64,000 nucleotides of DNA from 79-D21 sp964521575 (GTDB taxonomy: Bacteria > Synergistota > Synergistia > Synergistales > 79-D21), in assembly GCA_964521575.1 (NCBI GenBank), contig CAZFSR010000002.1, positions 1-64,000 of the forward strand, in the 5' to 3' direction. Positions within the stretch are counted from its first letter, which is position 1, and every line of letters begins with the position of its first letter. Both the position numbers and the translations under genes were made by a program. The notes below the pieces were generated by a model. It was not told the DNA's origin. It searched no databases and saw only the letters and a list, made by a program, of their open reading frames with translations. Positions 25,480-33,654 of the stretch are shown here, piece after piece.

Positions 25480-26148
25480 TTATTCAGGCACTGAACTATC
25501 GAATCGGGTCGTTCTTCGTATATCTTCCATAAGGTTAAGCACGGTTTCCTTTAGCGAAGCAGAATTCAACTTTGATGTTATCTTTTTTAATCTGCTCAAA
25601 GTGATCGTCTTCACGTTAAGCCTTTCTAGGTCTTCTCTTTTCAAGACATAAAATTCCCACTGATCCATATCCAACGCATTCCAGCGGAAGTAATCCTTCT
25701 CTTTTTGAAAACAGAATAAATATAAATGCGATTTGTATGCCGACTCACCACCCCATTGATCTTTCCCGAGAGAATCCTTTGCTTTCAACCCGCCAAATTT
25801 TATTTCGTTATCTGCTTTAAGTGGATTCCCCTTCTCTGGGGCTTTCTTAATTTTCCCATGTTCATCCATTAGCTTCCATGATTGCCAGTAAGAAGTAGAT
25901 TTAATTTCTATACGAATACCATCAAGTGTAATCAGGTCACTATTTGCCCAAGATATCCTTCTTTCTCCTTCTATCCCAAGCATTTTGCCTATTACCCATT
26001 CTATGTATATACCTTTCACATCATCGTCGCACAGATCCCTGAATGCCCAATTCCAAAAATTGAAGACAGCCAAATCTGCTATCGGTCCGGTTGAATCGAA
26101 AGCCAAATCGTCATGCTTTATTCTTTGCCAGTGCAAGTCGCTTGCCAT
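25480..26148 (-). CDS. Predicted PD-(D/E)XK nuclease
   Basis: 222 residues from ATG 26148. The active-site pattern is clear: Glu50 in YIEWVIGKML, Asp71 in WANSDLITLDGIRIEIKSTS with Glu81-Ile-Lys83, then SYWQSW. The GIRIEIKSTSYWQSW stretch is typical of solitary endonuclease-like proteins next to restriction or defence genes. The C-terminal half (FCFQKEKDYFRWNALDMDQW) is conserved in similar proteins as I recall. Minus-strand gene between two other nuclease-like genes; spacing to the next is 25 bases, so they are probably co-transcribed. Confidence 0.65.
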   Translation of the reverse strand: MASDLHWQRIKHDDLAFDSTGPIADLAVFNFWNWAFRDLCDDDVKGIYIEWVIGKMLGIEGERRISWANSDLITLDGIRIEIKSTSYWQSWKLMDEHGKIKKAPEKGNPLKADNEIKFGGLKAKDSLGKDQWGGESAYKSHLYLFCFQKEKDYFRWNALDMDQWEFYVLKREDLERLNVKTITLSRLKKITSKLNSASLKETVLNLMEDIRRTTRFDSSVPE

Positions 26149-26253
26149 GCCTTCTCGCCCCTTATCAAGATTTATTTAATTCTTAAACTCATTATAAGCT
26201 GACCATGCATATCGTCAGACATGCTTCCTTAGATTTCCTTTTTCCCCACCACA

Positions 26254-26284
26254 CAAAAAAAGAGCCGTGAGTGTTCACGACTCC
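26254..26284 (-). terminator. Rho-independent terminator after 26314-27075
   Basis: On the minus strand GAGTCGTGA and TCACGGCTC pair around ACAC and are followed by seven T. It ends the upper part of the row, so genes 25480-26148 and 24639-25454 may need their own promoter or read-through. Confidence 0.85.
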
Positions 26285-26313
26285 TATTAACAGCCTTATT
26301 CTGGCTCTTTAAG

Positions 26314-27075
26314 TCAGGGCATAAAGACGACCGTTTCCCAATCGCCCTCTTGCCCTTTTTGCGGATCTTGGAGCAAAGCGGCCCCATCTCTAAAAAAAGC
26401 ATTGATATCTGTAGGAAGAGATAGATTTCCCACGATACAGACCCCATTGCCTAGCGAACATACAGTAAATAGAATTTCCTTCTGCAATCCAGGATAATCC
26501 ACCAGAAGAGCGTTATAATGCTTGATCACTGCAGGTTCAAACTTCCCTCCCAGCCTCGGGAATGTGCCGCTATTAGCATTTTCGAATAGATGGAACCAGA
26601 GTCCATGCGTTTTCTCCTTGAGCAATTTCTCAATATCTTTATCTATGTTCTTGTCACCAGGGTTTTTCGCCTTGAACTCAATATTGAACATCTTCGTTTT
26701 CCCATCAAGGCTCCAAAGACTCAAATCCGTTTGAGCGCTTATGCACCCTCCACCATTTGTAAATGAATAGGTCTCCAGCGTCGGAGTTTCCACTGAATAA
26801 CGATATTCCGTCCTTCTTTCAACAGCCGCAGCAAAGCAAAAGCGAGCCTCTTGTTCACTAATCCTAGCCTCACCTTTTCGATACCGCGGGAAAAGAAGCT
26901 TCGTATGGGTGGGGTTCTTCTGATGCAGGTGGATGAGGTCCTCGCACGTTTCCTTGATCAGATCTACGATTGGCAAAACGCTACCCCCTTCATGGATTGG
27001 ATTTACATCATATCGACGAGTTGGAGAATGATCGACTTTGAAGGGTCCAGCTTGGTCGGCGGGGCCTAGATCCAT
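26314..27075 (-). CDS. Predicted PD-(D/E)XK-type nuclease
   Basis: Up to 253 residues from ATG 27075; a TTG at 26976 with AAGGGGG in front is a better-supported start and gives about 220. Asp117 in AQTDLSLW and Glu133-Phe-Lys135 in MFNIEFKAKNPGDKN form a D-(x)n-ExK active site. Cys-containing hydrophobic strands follow (ILFTVCSLGNGVCIVG). The gene overlaps the next upstream one by 10 bases, implying translational coupling and a joint function, for example a two-subunit nuclease. Family not recognised. Confidence 0.55.
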   Translation of the reverse strand: MDLGPADQAGPFKVDHSPTRRYDVNPIHEGGSVLPIVDLIKETCEDLIHLHQKNPTHTKLLFPRYRKGEARISEQEARFCFAAAVERRTEYRYSVETPTLETYSFTNGGGCISAQTDLSLWSLDGKTKMFNIEFKAKNPGDKNIDKDIEKLLKEKTHGLWFHLFENANSGTFPRLGGKFEPAVIKHYNALLVDYPGLQKEILFTVCSLGNGVCIVGNLSLPTDINAFFRDGAALLQDPQKGQEGDWETVVFMP

Positions 27076-27716
27076 GCAAATTGTAAATGAAAATTTCCTA
27101 AAATGACGGGGCCTTGGACGATGTTCTTTTCCGCTTCGATCCCATAATGGGCAAGAAACCGCCGGTAGTCATCAAAGGAATCCGCGTTGTCGGCAAAAGC
27201 ATGCACGAACATCATGCCCTGTCTTGCCCCTATCCTTCGTCCTTCAAGGAGTACGGACACCGTCCGATGCAACAGTTGGTAGCGAAGGCCGTCAATGTCC
27301 CTGCCAGCCAACCCCAGTTCTTTCGCGAGGAACCCCAACCTTTCCAGGCCGGTATCACTCCGCTCCTTCTTCCACTCACTCACCAAGGGTCCGAAGGTCT
27401 CCTTTGCCTTGCCTTCCACCATGATAGGGAAAAGGCCTCCCTCAGCATCTTGCGCCAAGACGTACAGGTCCGTCTGGGAAGGTCGTGTCCCGCCCCCGCC
27501 TAGCAGGTCGACCTTATATTCCGGAAAACCGAAGAGCGGGGTCAATTCCAGTCCGGATTGGCTGAGGATCCGCTCCACCTTCCTCGGGAACCGTTCACAT
27601 CCTGCCCAGGCCTTCGCCAGTTCCTTCGCCGAATATTCGTCTTTCCAGTGTTTGACTGGATCTGCCAGAAGCCGTCTCCAATCTTCCATGTTTTCAAGTG
27701 CAACAAAGTAATTCAA
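27066..27716 (-). CDS. DUF6946-like predicted PD-(D/E)XK nuclease
   Basis: 216 residues from TTG 27716 (GGAGG upstream). EYKVDLLGGGGTRPSQTDLY (Asp83) and IMVEGKAKETFGPLVSEW (Glu101-Gly-Lys103) make a nuclease-like core that I associate with the DUF6946 group. LAKELGL and LRYQLLHRTVSVLLEGRR are the conserved following helices. First cargo gene downstream of the HTH regulator copy 2 (27761-28420) and coupled to the next gene by a 10-base overlap. Expected cytoplasmic DNA-processing role in defence; not proven. Confidence 0.6.
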   Translation of the reverse strand: MNYFVALENMEDWRRLLADPVKHWKDEYSAKELAKAWAGCERFPRKVERILSQSGLELTPLFGFPEYKVDLLGGGGTRPSQTDLYVLAQDAEGGLFPIMVEGKAKETFGPLVSEWKKERSDTGLERLGFLAKELGLAGRDIDGLRYQLLHRTVSVLLEGRRIGARQGMMFVHAFADNADSFDDYRRFLAHYGIEAEKNIVQGPVILGNFHLQFAWI

Positions 27717-27760
27717 TCTCTTTCTACCTCCATATTGACTTTCATTCCTCTGTCAACAGA

Positions 27761-28420
27761 TTATTTGCTCTCATCCCACAAAAAGCTCTCTTCCATCAGC
27801 AGGAAATAGGCCTTCTGGTTCGTGTCGTACCCGATGGGTTCCCCGATCTCGTCCAGCAAGGCAAGGTCCCTTTGCACCGTCCTAGTTGTCACGCTGAGTT
27901 CCTGGGCCAAGTCGAAGGTCTTGCAGAACTTCCCCCTTTTAAGCCGTTTCAGTATCTTGAGGAGCCTCACGATCCGTTCCGTCACCTTATCCTTCATGTT
28001 CACCCTTTTCTCCATCGCAACCTTTGCCTTGATGAGCCGGTACCGGAAAAATTCCGGACTCACCCTGATATCCTGCAGCAATAACACCTTTCTCGACTGG
28101 ATGACCAGATTTTCCGGCAACGGCTTTGTCAGGAAGATCTCCAGCCCCCTGGACTCCTCCCAAAGCTCGATGAAACCCTCCAGTTCCTTGATCGTGCTTT
28201 GTCTGGGGTCGATGACAATGCAGAAGTAGGGAATGCCGTAAACGTCCGTGTACCAATCCGCTTTGAAGGTCTTCAGCCCCATCCGTTCGGCGCTGCCTTC
28301 GACGATCGCGTTTTCCTCCTCCGATAGGCCGTAGGTGAGGATCGTGTCGCGGAAGGCATAGTACTCGTCTTTTTTGAAGACCTCTCCGGTCAAGGGATTG
28401 ATCATTTTCTCGATATGCAT
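27761..28420 (-). CDS. HTH-domain regulator of nuclease module (copy 2)
   Basis: 219 residues from ATG 28420, with the same GAGGTGG signal as copy 1. About 85 percent identical to 15305-15964 over its length by eye, including the C-terminal winged helix (GKFCKTFDLAQELSVTTRTV). The homology extends into the upstream DNA to about 28590, with the same palindrome. The gene heads the row of four nuclease-like genes and the STAND gene, all on the minus strand. It is divergent from the broken recombinase gene at 28716. Confidence 0.75.
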   Translation of the reverse strand: MHIEKMINPLTGEVFKKDEYYAFRDTILTYGLSEEENAIVEGSAERMGLKTFKADWYTDVYGIPYFCIVIDPRQSTIKELEGFIELWEESRGLEIFLTKPLPENLVIQSRKVLLLQDIRVSPEFFRYRLIKAKVAMEKRVNMKDKVTERIVRLLKILKRLKRGKFCKTFDLAQELSVTTRTVQRDLALLDEIGEPIGYDTNQKAYFLLMEESFLWDESK

Positions 28421-28457
28421 AAGCACCACCTCTTTACCTGCCATTCTATTGACCCGG

Positions 28458-28475
28458 GCGACAAGGGCATGTCGC
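28458..28475 (-). promoter_or_regulatory. Candidate operator GCGACA-N6-TGTCGC (copy 2)
   Basis: Identical to 16001-16018 and at the same distance from the start of the paralogous regulator gene. Likely bound by the regulator itself. Confidence 0.6.
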
Positions 28476-28625
28476 GGATAAAACGGGTTGGGCAAGACTC
28501 GATTCCCACATTTCCCGTTTTTCCCACTTCCCTGAATATCATCCAGGAACGACAGGATAGGACGGAGCGGAAGACAGGCAGAGGAACCTGGGCAGTTAGG
28601 CAAGTTGGTTGGATTTGTTTTCTGA

Positions 28626-28697
28626 GGGGGGTAGTCAGCCTACATCGTGCCTCTGCTCTTTCCTCTCCATGAAAACTGGAAGTATGGCTGACACCCC
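28626..28697. promoter_or_regulatory. Inverted repeat upstream of the broken recombinase
   Basis: GGGGGTAGTCAGCC and GGCTGACACCCC are imperfect inverted arms about 46 bases apart. They end 18 bases before the start codon, equivalent to the hairpin before the intact recombinase (7846-7882). Confidence 0.35.
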
Positions 28698-28715
28698 GCA
28701 AAGGAGGGAGCAGTC

Positions 28716-29560
28716 ATGAAAAAGCCAATTCCACTGCGTAAGATCACCTATGACACCTGGGAGGAGGCACTGGAAGCTTCGTTGCTCTGGAAAAGGGCGG
28801 CAGGTTTGGCAGATCAGACCTTGAAGGATTACCGCTATCACATATCCCGTTTCTTCACCAAATTCTCCGGGTCCTGGATGGAGCCAAGTCTTGATTAGAA
28901 CCTATACCGATACCTTGGGGAGAAAATGGCGCCCGTCACGTTCAATATCCGGAAGCTGTACCTGAAGGGGTTCATGACCTGGCTGGTCGATCAGGGGATG
29001 ATGGACCACAACCCGCTGACCGGACTGAAAACGAGACACGCAGAACCCCGGATTGTCCGGATTCCAGCTGACATCCTGCAGAAGCTCATTCATCTGCCCA
29101 ACCCCAATACCTATGCGGGCCTCCGCGACAAGGCCCTCATCATGCTCCAGCTCGACAGCGGAATCAGACCAGGAGAGGCATTGGCTCTACTTCCCGCCGA
29201 TTTCAACGCTTCATCCACCGAGATCCGCATCCGGCCCGAAGTCTCGAATACCGGCAAGGCCAGGACGCTCATCCTGTCCAGGACCTGCACTCAAGGCATT
29301 TCAAGGGTTCTTGCCGTTCGGCCTCTTGAATGGGAAGACGCCCCGATCTTCTGTACGGAGGAGGGCAGGCTGTTGCGAGTGACGGCCTGGGGGAATCGCC
29401 TAAGGGATGTCTATTCGAAAAAGCTGGACTTCCACATCACCCCATACGACTTAAGGCACGCCCATGCATTGATGTTCCTCCGGAACAATGGAAACGTCTT
29501 TGCCTTGCAACGAGAGATGGGGCATTCCGATTTGGACATGACGAAGCGCTACCTGGCCCT
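28716..29560 (+). pseudogene. Tyrosine recombinase, broken (nonsense mutation and IS insertion)
   Basis: ATG 28716 follows GCAAAGGAGGG. The frame is homologous to the intact recombinase at 7910 throughout (WRALL-type core, GLRDKALIMLQLDSGIRPGE, ITPYDLRHAHALMF, MGHSDLDMTKRYLAL). It carries a TAG at 28896-28898 after MEPSLD; the frame stays the same beyond it. At 29560 an IS3 element replaces the last ~40 residues. The catalytic Arg, Lys, Arg, His and Tyr positions are otherwise kept, so the inactivation is fairly recent. Confidence 0.85.
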
Positions 29561-29588
29561 TGTAATGACCCCCTAAAATTGGCACAAC

Positions 29589-30360
29589 TTAGGCGCTTAT
29601 TGCATGAGCCTTGTCAAACAAAACCGGCGGCTTGTAACCCAGGGCTCGATGCGGTCGCTCGGTGTTGTAATGGCGAATCCAGGAAGCGATGACACTCTGG
29701 GCCTGGGACAGGGATTCAAACCTGTGCTGCCAGACGCACTCTTCCTTCAAGCTCTTGATGAACCGTTCCACGATCCCGTTCTGTTCCTGCGTGTAGGGCG
29801 TGATGAACTCCTGGGTCAGCCCGTAGCTTCTGACCGTGTTCGTGTAGCGTTTGCTGGTGAAGACCAGGCCGTTGTCGCTTCTCAGGATGATCGGCATCGG
29901 GGTCCTTCCCAAATACCCGAAGAGGTGGATCAACGCTTCTTCCAGGGCCGCTTCTGCGGTCTTGGCATGCCCCCGGGAAGAGAGGCGCCAGCCCAGGAGT
30001 TCCCGGCACCAGACCATGGCTAGGTCGGTGGACCAGCGGATGTCCCGCTCCGGAGCCCTGGAGGGAACTACCTTCACACGGGGGGACCTACCGGACGTTT
30101 CCGGACCTGCCAGTGCTTCTTCTGCAGGATCCTCTGGATCACCTTGCGGTTCTCGTCCAGGAGCAGGGCAATCCGCCGGTACCTGTAGGTCGGGAACTTC
30201 TCGATGCAGTCACGCACTTTCTGCACCTTCTCAGGGTTCAAAGGGATCCGTCTTTTCCGGGGCTTGTAGTAGAAACTCCGCCTCGGAAGACCGAGTATCC
30301 GGCAAATTCTCTTGATACTGACTTTTTTCCCCTCTTTCAGGAGGTCCGCCTGCAGGGCTC
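29589..30360 (-). pseudogene. IS3 orfB transposase with a frameshift
   Basis: The rve/DDE core is present: RWSTDLAMVW (Asp), ILRSDNGLVF (Asp) and GIVERFIKSLKEE (Glu), ending HYNTERPHRALGYKPPVLFD. The upstream part (ADLLKEGKKVSIKRICRILG, TYRYRRIALLLDENRKVIQR) is in another frame that stops after RPVGPPV. A run of six C at about 30079 is where the two frames meet; one more C would restore the reading. So this copy is either inactive or depends on slippage there. Confidence 0.75.
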
Positions 30361-30690
30361 TTATTCCTGAGGGGGTTGGCCGAACTGACGCTTGGCTTTT
30401 CTTAGGACATCAACCTCCAGGACGAGTTCCCCGACCTTGGCCTGCAGGTCCTTGATTTGGCTTTCGTATTGCTCGGCCACGTCCTTCGGACGGCTTCTCA
30501 GGTTGTTCTCCATGCCCCTGAGGCCTTCTTCAAGCCATTCCTCGATCTCCCCGGGGGTGAGGTCGTACGTCCGGGCCGCCTGGGCGACGGTGGTGGTTCC
30601 CTTGAACAGGTCCAGGACAAGAGCTGCTTTCCGTTTCGCTGTCCAGCGTTTCACGTCTTGGTTGGCTCCGTTCTGTTCCTGCTCCGTCAT
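30361..30690 (-). CDS. IS3 orfA (transposase helix-turn-helix subunit)
   Basis: 109 residues from ATG 30690. An HTH_Tnp_1-type N-terminus (DVKRWTAKRKAALVLDLFKG, VAQAARTYDLTPGEIEEWLE) precedes a leucine-zipper-like stretch (QIKDLQAKVGELVLEVDVLR). It binds the IS ends. The stop TAA overlaps the orfB frame by -1, and the CCCCCTC run near the end could serve the programmed frameshift used by IS3 elements. Confidence 0.85.
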   Translation of the reverse strand: MTEQEQNGANQDVKRWTAKRKAALVLDLFKGTTTVAQAARTYDLTPGEIEEWLEEGLRGMENNLRSRPKDVAEQYESQIKDLQAKVGELVLEVDVLRKAKRQFGQPPQE

Positions 30691-30882
30691 CTTTACCCTC
30701 TCCCTTCTTCTGCACAATATCATGTGCAGTTCTGGAGGGGGTCAATACATCCATGTTTGTGCATGGGTACAAAAAAACGCTACCCCAATAAAGGAATAGC
30801 GGTATTAAGGCAGAAGGCCCCGGAAGAATTTCCGTCAAAGTTTTTTCTCTCCGGATTTTCATGGATTCCCGTGTTCCGGAAG

Positions 30883-31443
30883 TCAGTCCGCTTTCTCCCG
30901 CAACCTTTCTCTGAAAACCACGTAGTAAAGAACCGCCACAAAAAGCGCCCCGCCGATAATGTTGCCTATCGTCACCGGCACCAGGCTCGACAGGAAACCG
31001 GACCAGGTCAGGTTGGCCAGCTTTTCGGGTGACAGTCCCGACAACCGGGCAAGCATCGGATCCCCCGCGACGAGGATCCCTGACGGGATGAAGAACATGT
31101 TCGCAACACAGTGTTCGAACCCCGAGGCGACAAAAGCCATGATCGGGAAGTAGATCGCCAGGATCTTTCCCGTCACGTCCGTCGCTGCCATCGCCATCCA
31201 CACGCCCAAAACGACAAGCCAGTTGCACAGGATCCCCCGGATCACCGCCTGCATGAAGGGCAAAGAGACCTTGCCCGCGGCTATTTTCAGGGCATTTGCC
31301 CCTACCGCGCCCTGGAAGAGGCCGGCGTAAAACAGAAGTCCCGCCACAAGCAGGGAACCGGCAAGGTTGAAGAGGTACACATATAACCAGTTTTCCGGAG
31401 AGAAGTCAGTGTTGCTTAATTCCTCTCGCCCCCCTATTCCACT
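30883..31443 (-). pseudogene. Formate/nitrite transporter (FNT) family, 5'-truncated
   Basis: A GTG inside the frame would give about 165 residues, while family members have about 260-280. The open part begins SPENWLYVYLFNLAGSLLVA, which is the normal third-helix region (NW..VYLxN..G). FGxxGFEHCVANMFFIP-like family signature appears as VASGFEHCVANMFFIPSGIL and TIGNIIGG near the end. The first two or three helices are missing and an in-frame stop lies upstream at 31444, so it is most likely a decayed gene cut by rearrangement near the IS. Confidence 0.7.
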
Positions 31444-31626
31444 TTACATTCGTGCTTTTCTAAATGAGCAATTAGGCCAAACAGATTCTTCGCCTATTCC
31501 GTTTTGCATCCAGCACTTCATTTATATATTTATTATTCTTTGGCATGCCATTGCATTTATAGCATTTTTTTATATAATAAGTATGCTGTAAAGATGTTGT
31601 GCCTTTTTGACTTGGGGGTGCGTGCG

Positions 31627-32355
31627 TTGGAGAAAAGTTTGACCTTGAAGGTTTATCAGAGCATCAAGAACCAACTTATCAGCCTAAAACACCCTCCTGG
31701 TAGCAACATCCGTGAGCGAGACATAGCCGATACCTTAGGAGTAAGTAGAACCCCTGTTCGCGAAGCCTTCCAGCGCCTTGCTCATGAGGGATGGCTAAAT
31801 ATTGGTGAGGGCAAAAAAATTCAGGTCAAACCTGTGTCCATGGCTGATATCGAAGAAATTTTCAAGATCCGCGAACTCGTTGAGCTTTTTTCCTATCAAT
31901 GGCTCATGCAGTTCGGCGAACCCCGAATCGTGGCCGGAAAAGCAGATTCCATCCTGGATATGATGGCCCATTGCCAAGATGACCATTTAGGGTTCACCCT
32001 CCTTGATTTGCAGTTCCACTCAAGCGTGATCAAGAGCAGTGGATACGAAAGAATCAACCGGTTCTGGACGACGGTCCAGGAAGAGGTTGTCCGATTGGGT
32101 TTCATGGCTATGCAAGGCAGTGATCGGTATCTGGAGGTTTTGAAGGAGCATGCAGCCATTGTGGATGCCCTCTGGGAAAAGGACAGCCAGGTCGTAATGA
32201 AGGCCATTAGCACGCACCTTGCCAACTCTCGATCGGCTTTAATCGCAAAGCTGGGGAGTCACTGTGCTCCACACACCGCGATCCCGCCTTTGACCGAAAT
32301 GAATAGAGCTCCGGTGAAGCGTGGAGAGGGACTTGCTTTGCCCCCTCAGCACTAG
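31627..32355 (+). CDS. GntR-family (FCD) transcriptional regulator
   Basis: 242 residues from TTG 31627 (GGGGGTG eight bases upstream; GTG 31618 is an alternative). An N-terminal winged HTH (YQSIKNQLISLKHPPGSNIR, DIADTLGVSRTPVREAFQRL) is followed by an FCD ligand domain with IFKIRELVELFSYQWL and conserved His residues in LDLQFHSSVI and LKEHAAIVDAL, typical of metal/carboxylate-binding FCD proteins. It likely senses an organic acid or amide and controls the adjacent nitrilase-TRAP genes. Confidence 0.9.
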   Translation: MEKSLTLKVYQSIKNQLISLKHPPGSNIRERDIADTLGVSRTPVREAFQRLAHEGWLNIGEGKKIQVKPVSMADIEEIFKIRELVELFSYQWLMQFGEPRIVAGKADSILDMMAHCQDDHLGFTLLDLQFHSSVIKSSGYERINRFWTTVQEEVVRLGFMAMQGSDRYLEVLKEHAAIVDALWEKDSQVVMKAISTHLANSRSALIAKLGSHCAPHTAIPPLTEMNRAPVKRGEGLALPPQH

Positions 32356-32381
32356 GAGTGCAACTAACCTAGCTTAAAGGA

Positions 32382-33161
32382 GTGGTTCAAGTGAAAGTCG
32401 CATCCATTCAACTCGCGGTCAGGGAAGGAAGATCCAAGGAAGAAACAGTGGCCTACGCATTGGACATGATGGATAAGTGCAGGGGCTGCGACCTTGTTCT
32501 CCTTCCCGAGATATGGAACATCGGTTTCTTCGCCTACGACGAGTACCTCTCTCAGAGCGAACCCATCGATGGGTTCACGGCCTCGGCTGTTTCGGCCAAA
32601 GCCCGTGATCTGGGCGCCGTTGTCTTTTCGGGGAGCTTCGTGGAATGCCGGAACGGCAAATATCACAACACCAGTCTTCTTTTCGGCAGGAATGGGGAGA
32701 CTCTCGGCGTGTATCGCAAGATGCACCTGTTTTCCTACAAGTCCAGGGAACCCGAACTGTTGACACCCGGGCGCGAGGTTGCCGTGGTGGATACCGAATT
32801 CGGCAAGGTGGGCCTTTCAACCTGCTACGACCTCCGATTCCCGGAACTTTATAGGGCAATGGTCGACAAGGGCGCCGAATTCTTCCTTGTCACATCCGGA
32901 TGGCCCTTCCCTCGGCTTGCGCATTGGCTGACGTTCAATCAGGCCCGCGCCATCGAGAATTCCTGTTTCCTCGTTTCCTGCAATGCAGCGGGGATCCAGG
33001 TCGGCAGCCGTTTCCTGGGGCACAGCCAGATCGTTGATCCGTGGGGAGTCGTCGTTGCTGGAAGTGCCCACGACGAGTGCATCGTGAAAGCCGAGATCGA
33101 CCCAGCCATGGTTCGCCAGGTTCGTGCCGAGTTTCCCGCCCTGAGAGACCGCGTACTTTAG
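32382..33161 (+). CDS. Carbon-nitrogen hydrolase (nitrilase superfamily amidase)
   Basis: 259 residues; GTG/ATG start at 32382. The catalytic triad is complete: Glu43 in LLPEIWNIG, Lys113 in YRKMHLFSY and Cys148 in GLSTCYDLRFPELYR. RFPELYR after the Cys and the lack of an extra domain fit the omega-amidase / 2-oxoamide or N-carbamoyl group of branch enzymes. It hydrolyses a C-N bond in the cytoplasm. Gene order (GntR, amidase, TRAP small/large/binding protein, MFS) suggests it acts on the imported compound. Confidence 0.85.
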   Translation: MVQVKVASIQLAVREGRSKEETVAYALDMMDKCRGCDLVLLPEIWNIGFFAYDEYLSQSEPIDGFTASAVSAKARDLGAVVFSGSFVECRNGKYHNTSLLFGRNGETLGVYRKMHLFSYKSREPELLTPGREVAVVDTEFGKVGLSTCYDLRFPELYRAMVDKGAEFFLVTSGWPFPRLAHWLTFNQARAIENSCFLVSCNAAGIQVGSRFLGHSQIVDPWGVVVAGSAHDECIVKAEIDPAMVRQVRAEFPALRDRVL

Positions 33162-33164
33162 GGG

Positions 33165-33650
33165 GTGCAGATAACGTTTATGCCGAAAATCATGGGGCTT
33201 TTCGAGAAGGCGGCAAAGTTTTTTTGCCTCGTATTCCTTTCCACAGCCACGGGACTGGTCACCTTCAACGTGGTTGCCCGTTATTTTTTCAATTACGGGG
33301 TTCCTTGGTGTGAGGAAGCGATCCGCTACTCGGTCATTATCGCGACGTTCTTCGGGTTGAGCCTGGCTGTGGCCAAAAACGAGTGCATGAAGATAGACCT
33401 TCTGCTCCAGTTGCTGAAGGGGAAGCCGCTCCATGCAGTCAATATTGTCGGAACGGCGCTCGAGTTCCTGACTGTCGCCTCGTTCGTCGTCTTTTCCGTA
33501 TTCCTGGTCCAGGAAACGTATGCCACGGGACAAATCACGCCTTCCACCGATTTTCCCATGTACATGCCCTATTTGATGGTCACCCTGGGATCTTTGTTCT
33601 GCCTCGTGCGCTCAGTCCAAGCCCTGAGGGAAGCCTTGAGGAGAGGATAG
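33165..33650 (+). CDS. dctQ: TRAP transporter small permease (DctQ family)
   Basis: 161 residues from GTG 33165, three bases after the amidase stop; ATG at 33180 is an alternative. Four membrane helices and the signature NVVARYFFNYGVPWCEE, the usual conserved turn of DctQ subunits. It forms the membrane complex with the DctM subunit encoded next, overlapping in spacing (four bases apart). Confidence 0.9.
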   Translation: MQITFMPKIMGLFEKAAKFFCLVFLSTATGLVTFNVVARYFFNYGVPWCEEAIRYSVIIATFFGLSLAVAKNECMKIDLLLQLLKGKPLHAVNIVGTALEFLTVASFVVFSVFLVQETYATGQITPSTDFPMYMPYLMVTLGSLFCLVRSVQALREALRRG

Positions 33651-33654
33651 CGGG

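Larger units (their letters stand above)
29561..30749 (-). mobile_element. Complete IS3-family element (1189 bp)
   Basis: Ends are related inverted repeats: TGTAATGACCCCCTAAAATT on the left, and on the right, read inward, TGTATTGACCCCCTCCAGAA. It carries orfA and orfB in overlapping frames, as usual for IS3. Inserted in the recombinase pseudogene. Partial copies occur at 2866-3263 and 56884-57030. No clear target-site duplication is visible. Confidence 0.85.
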
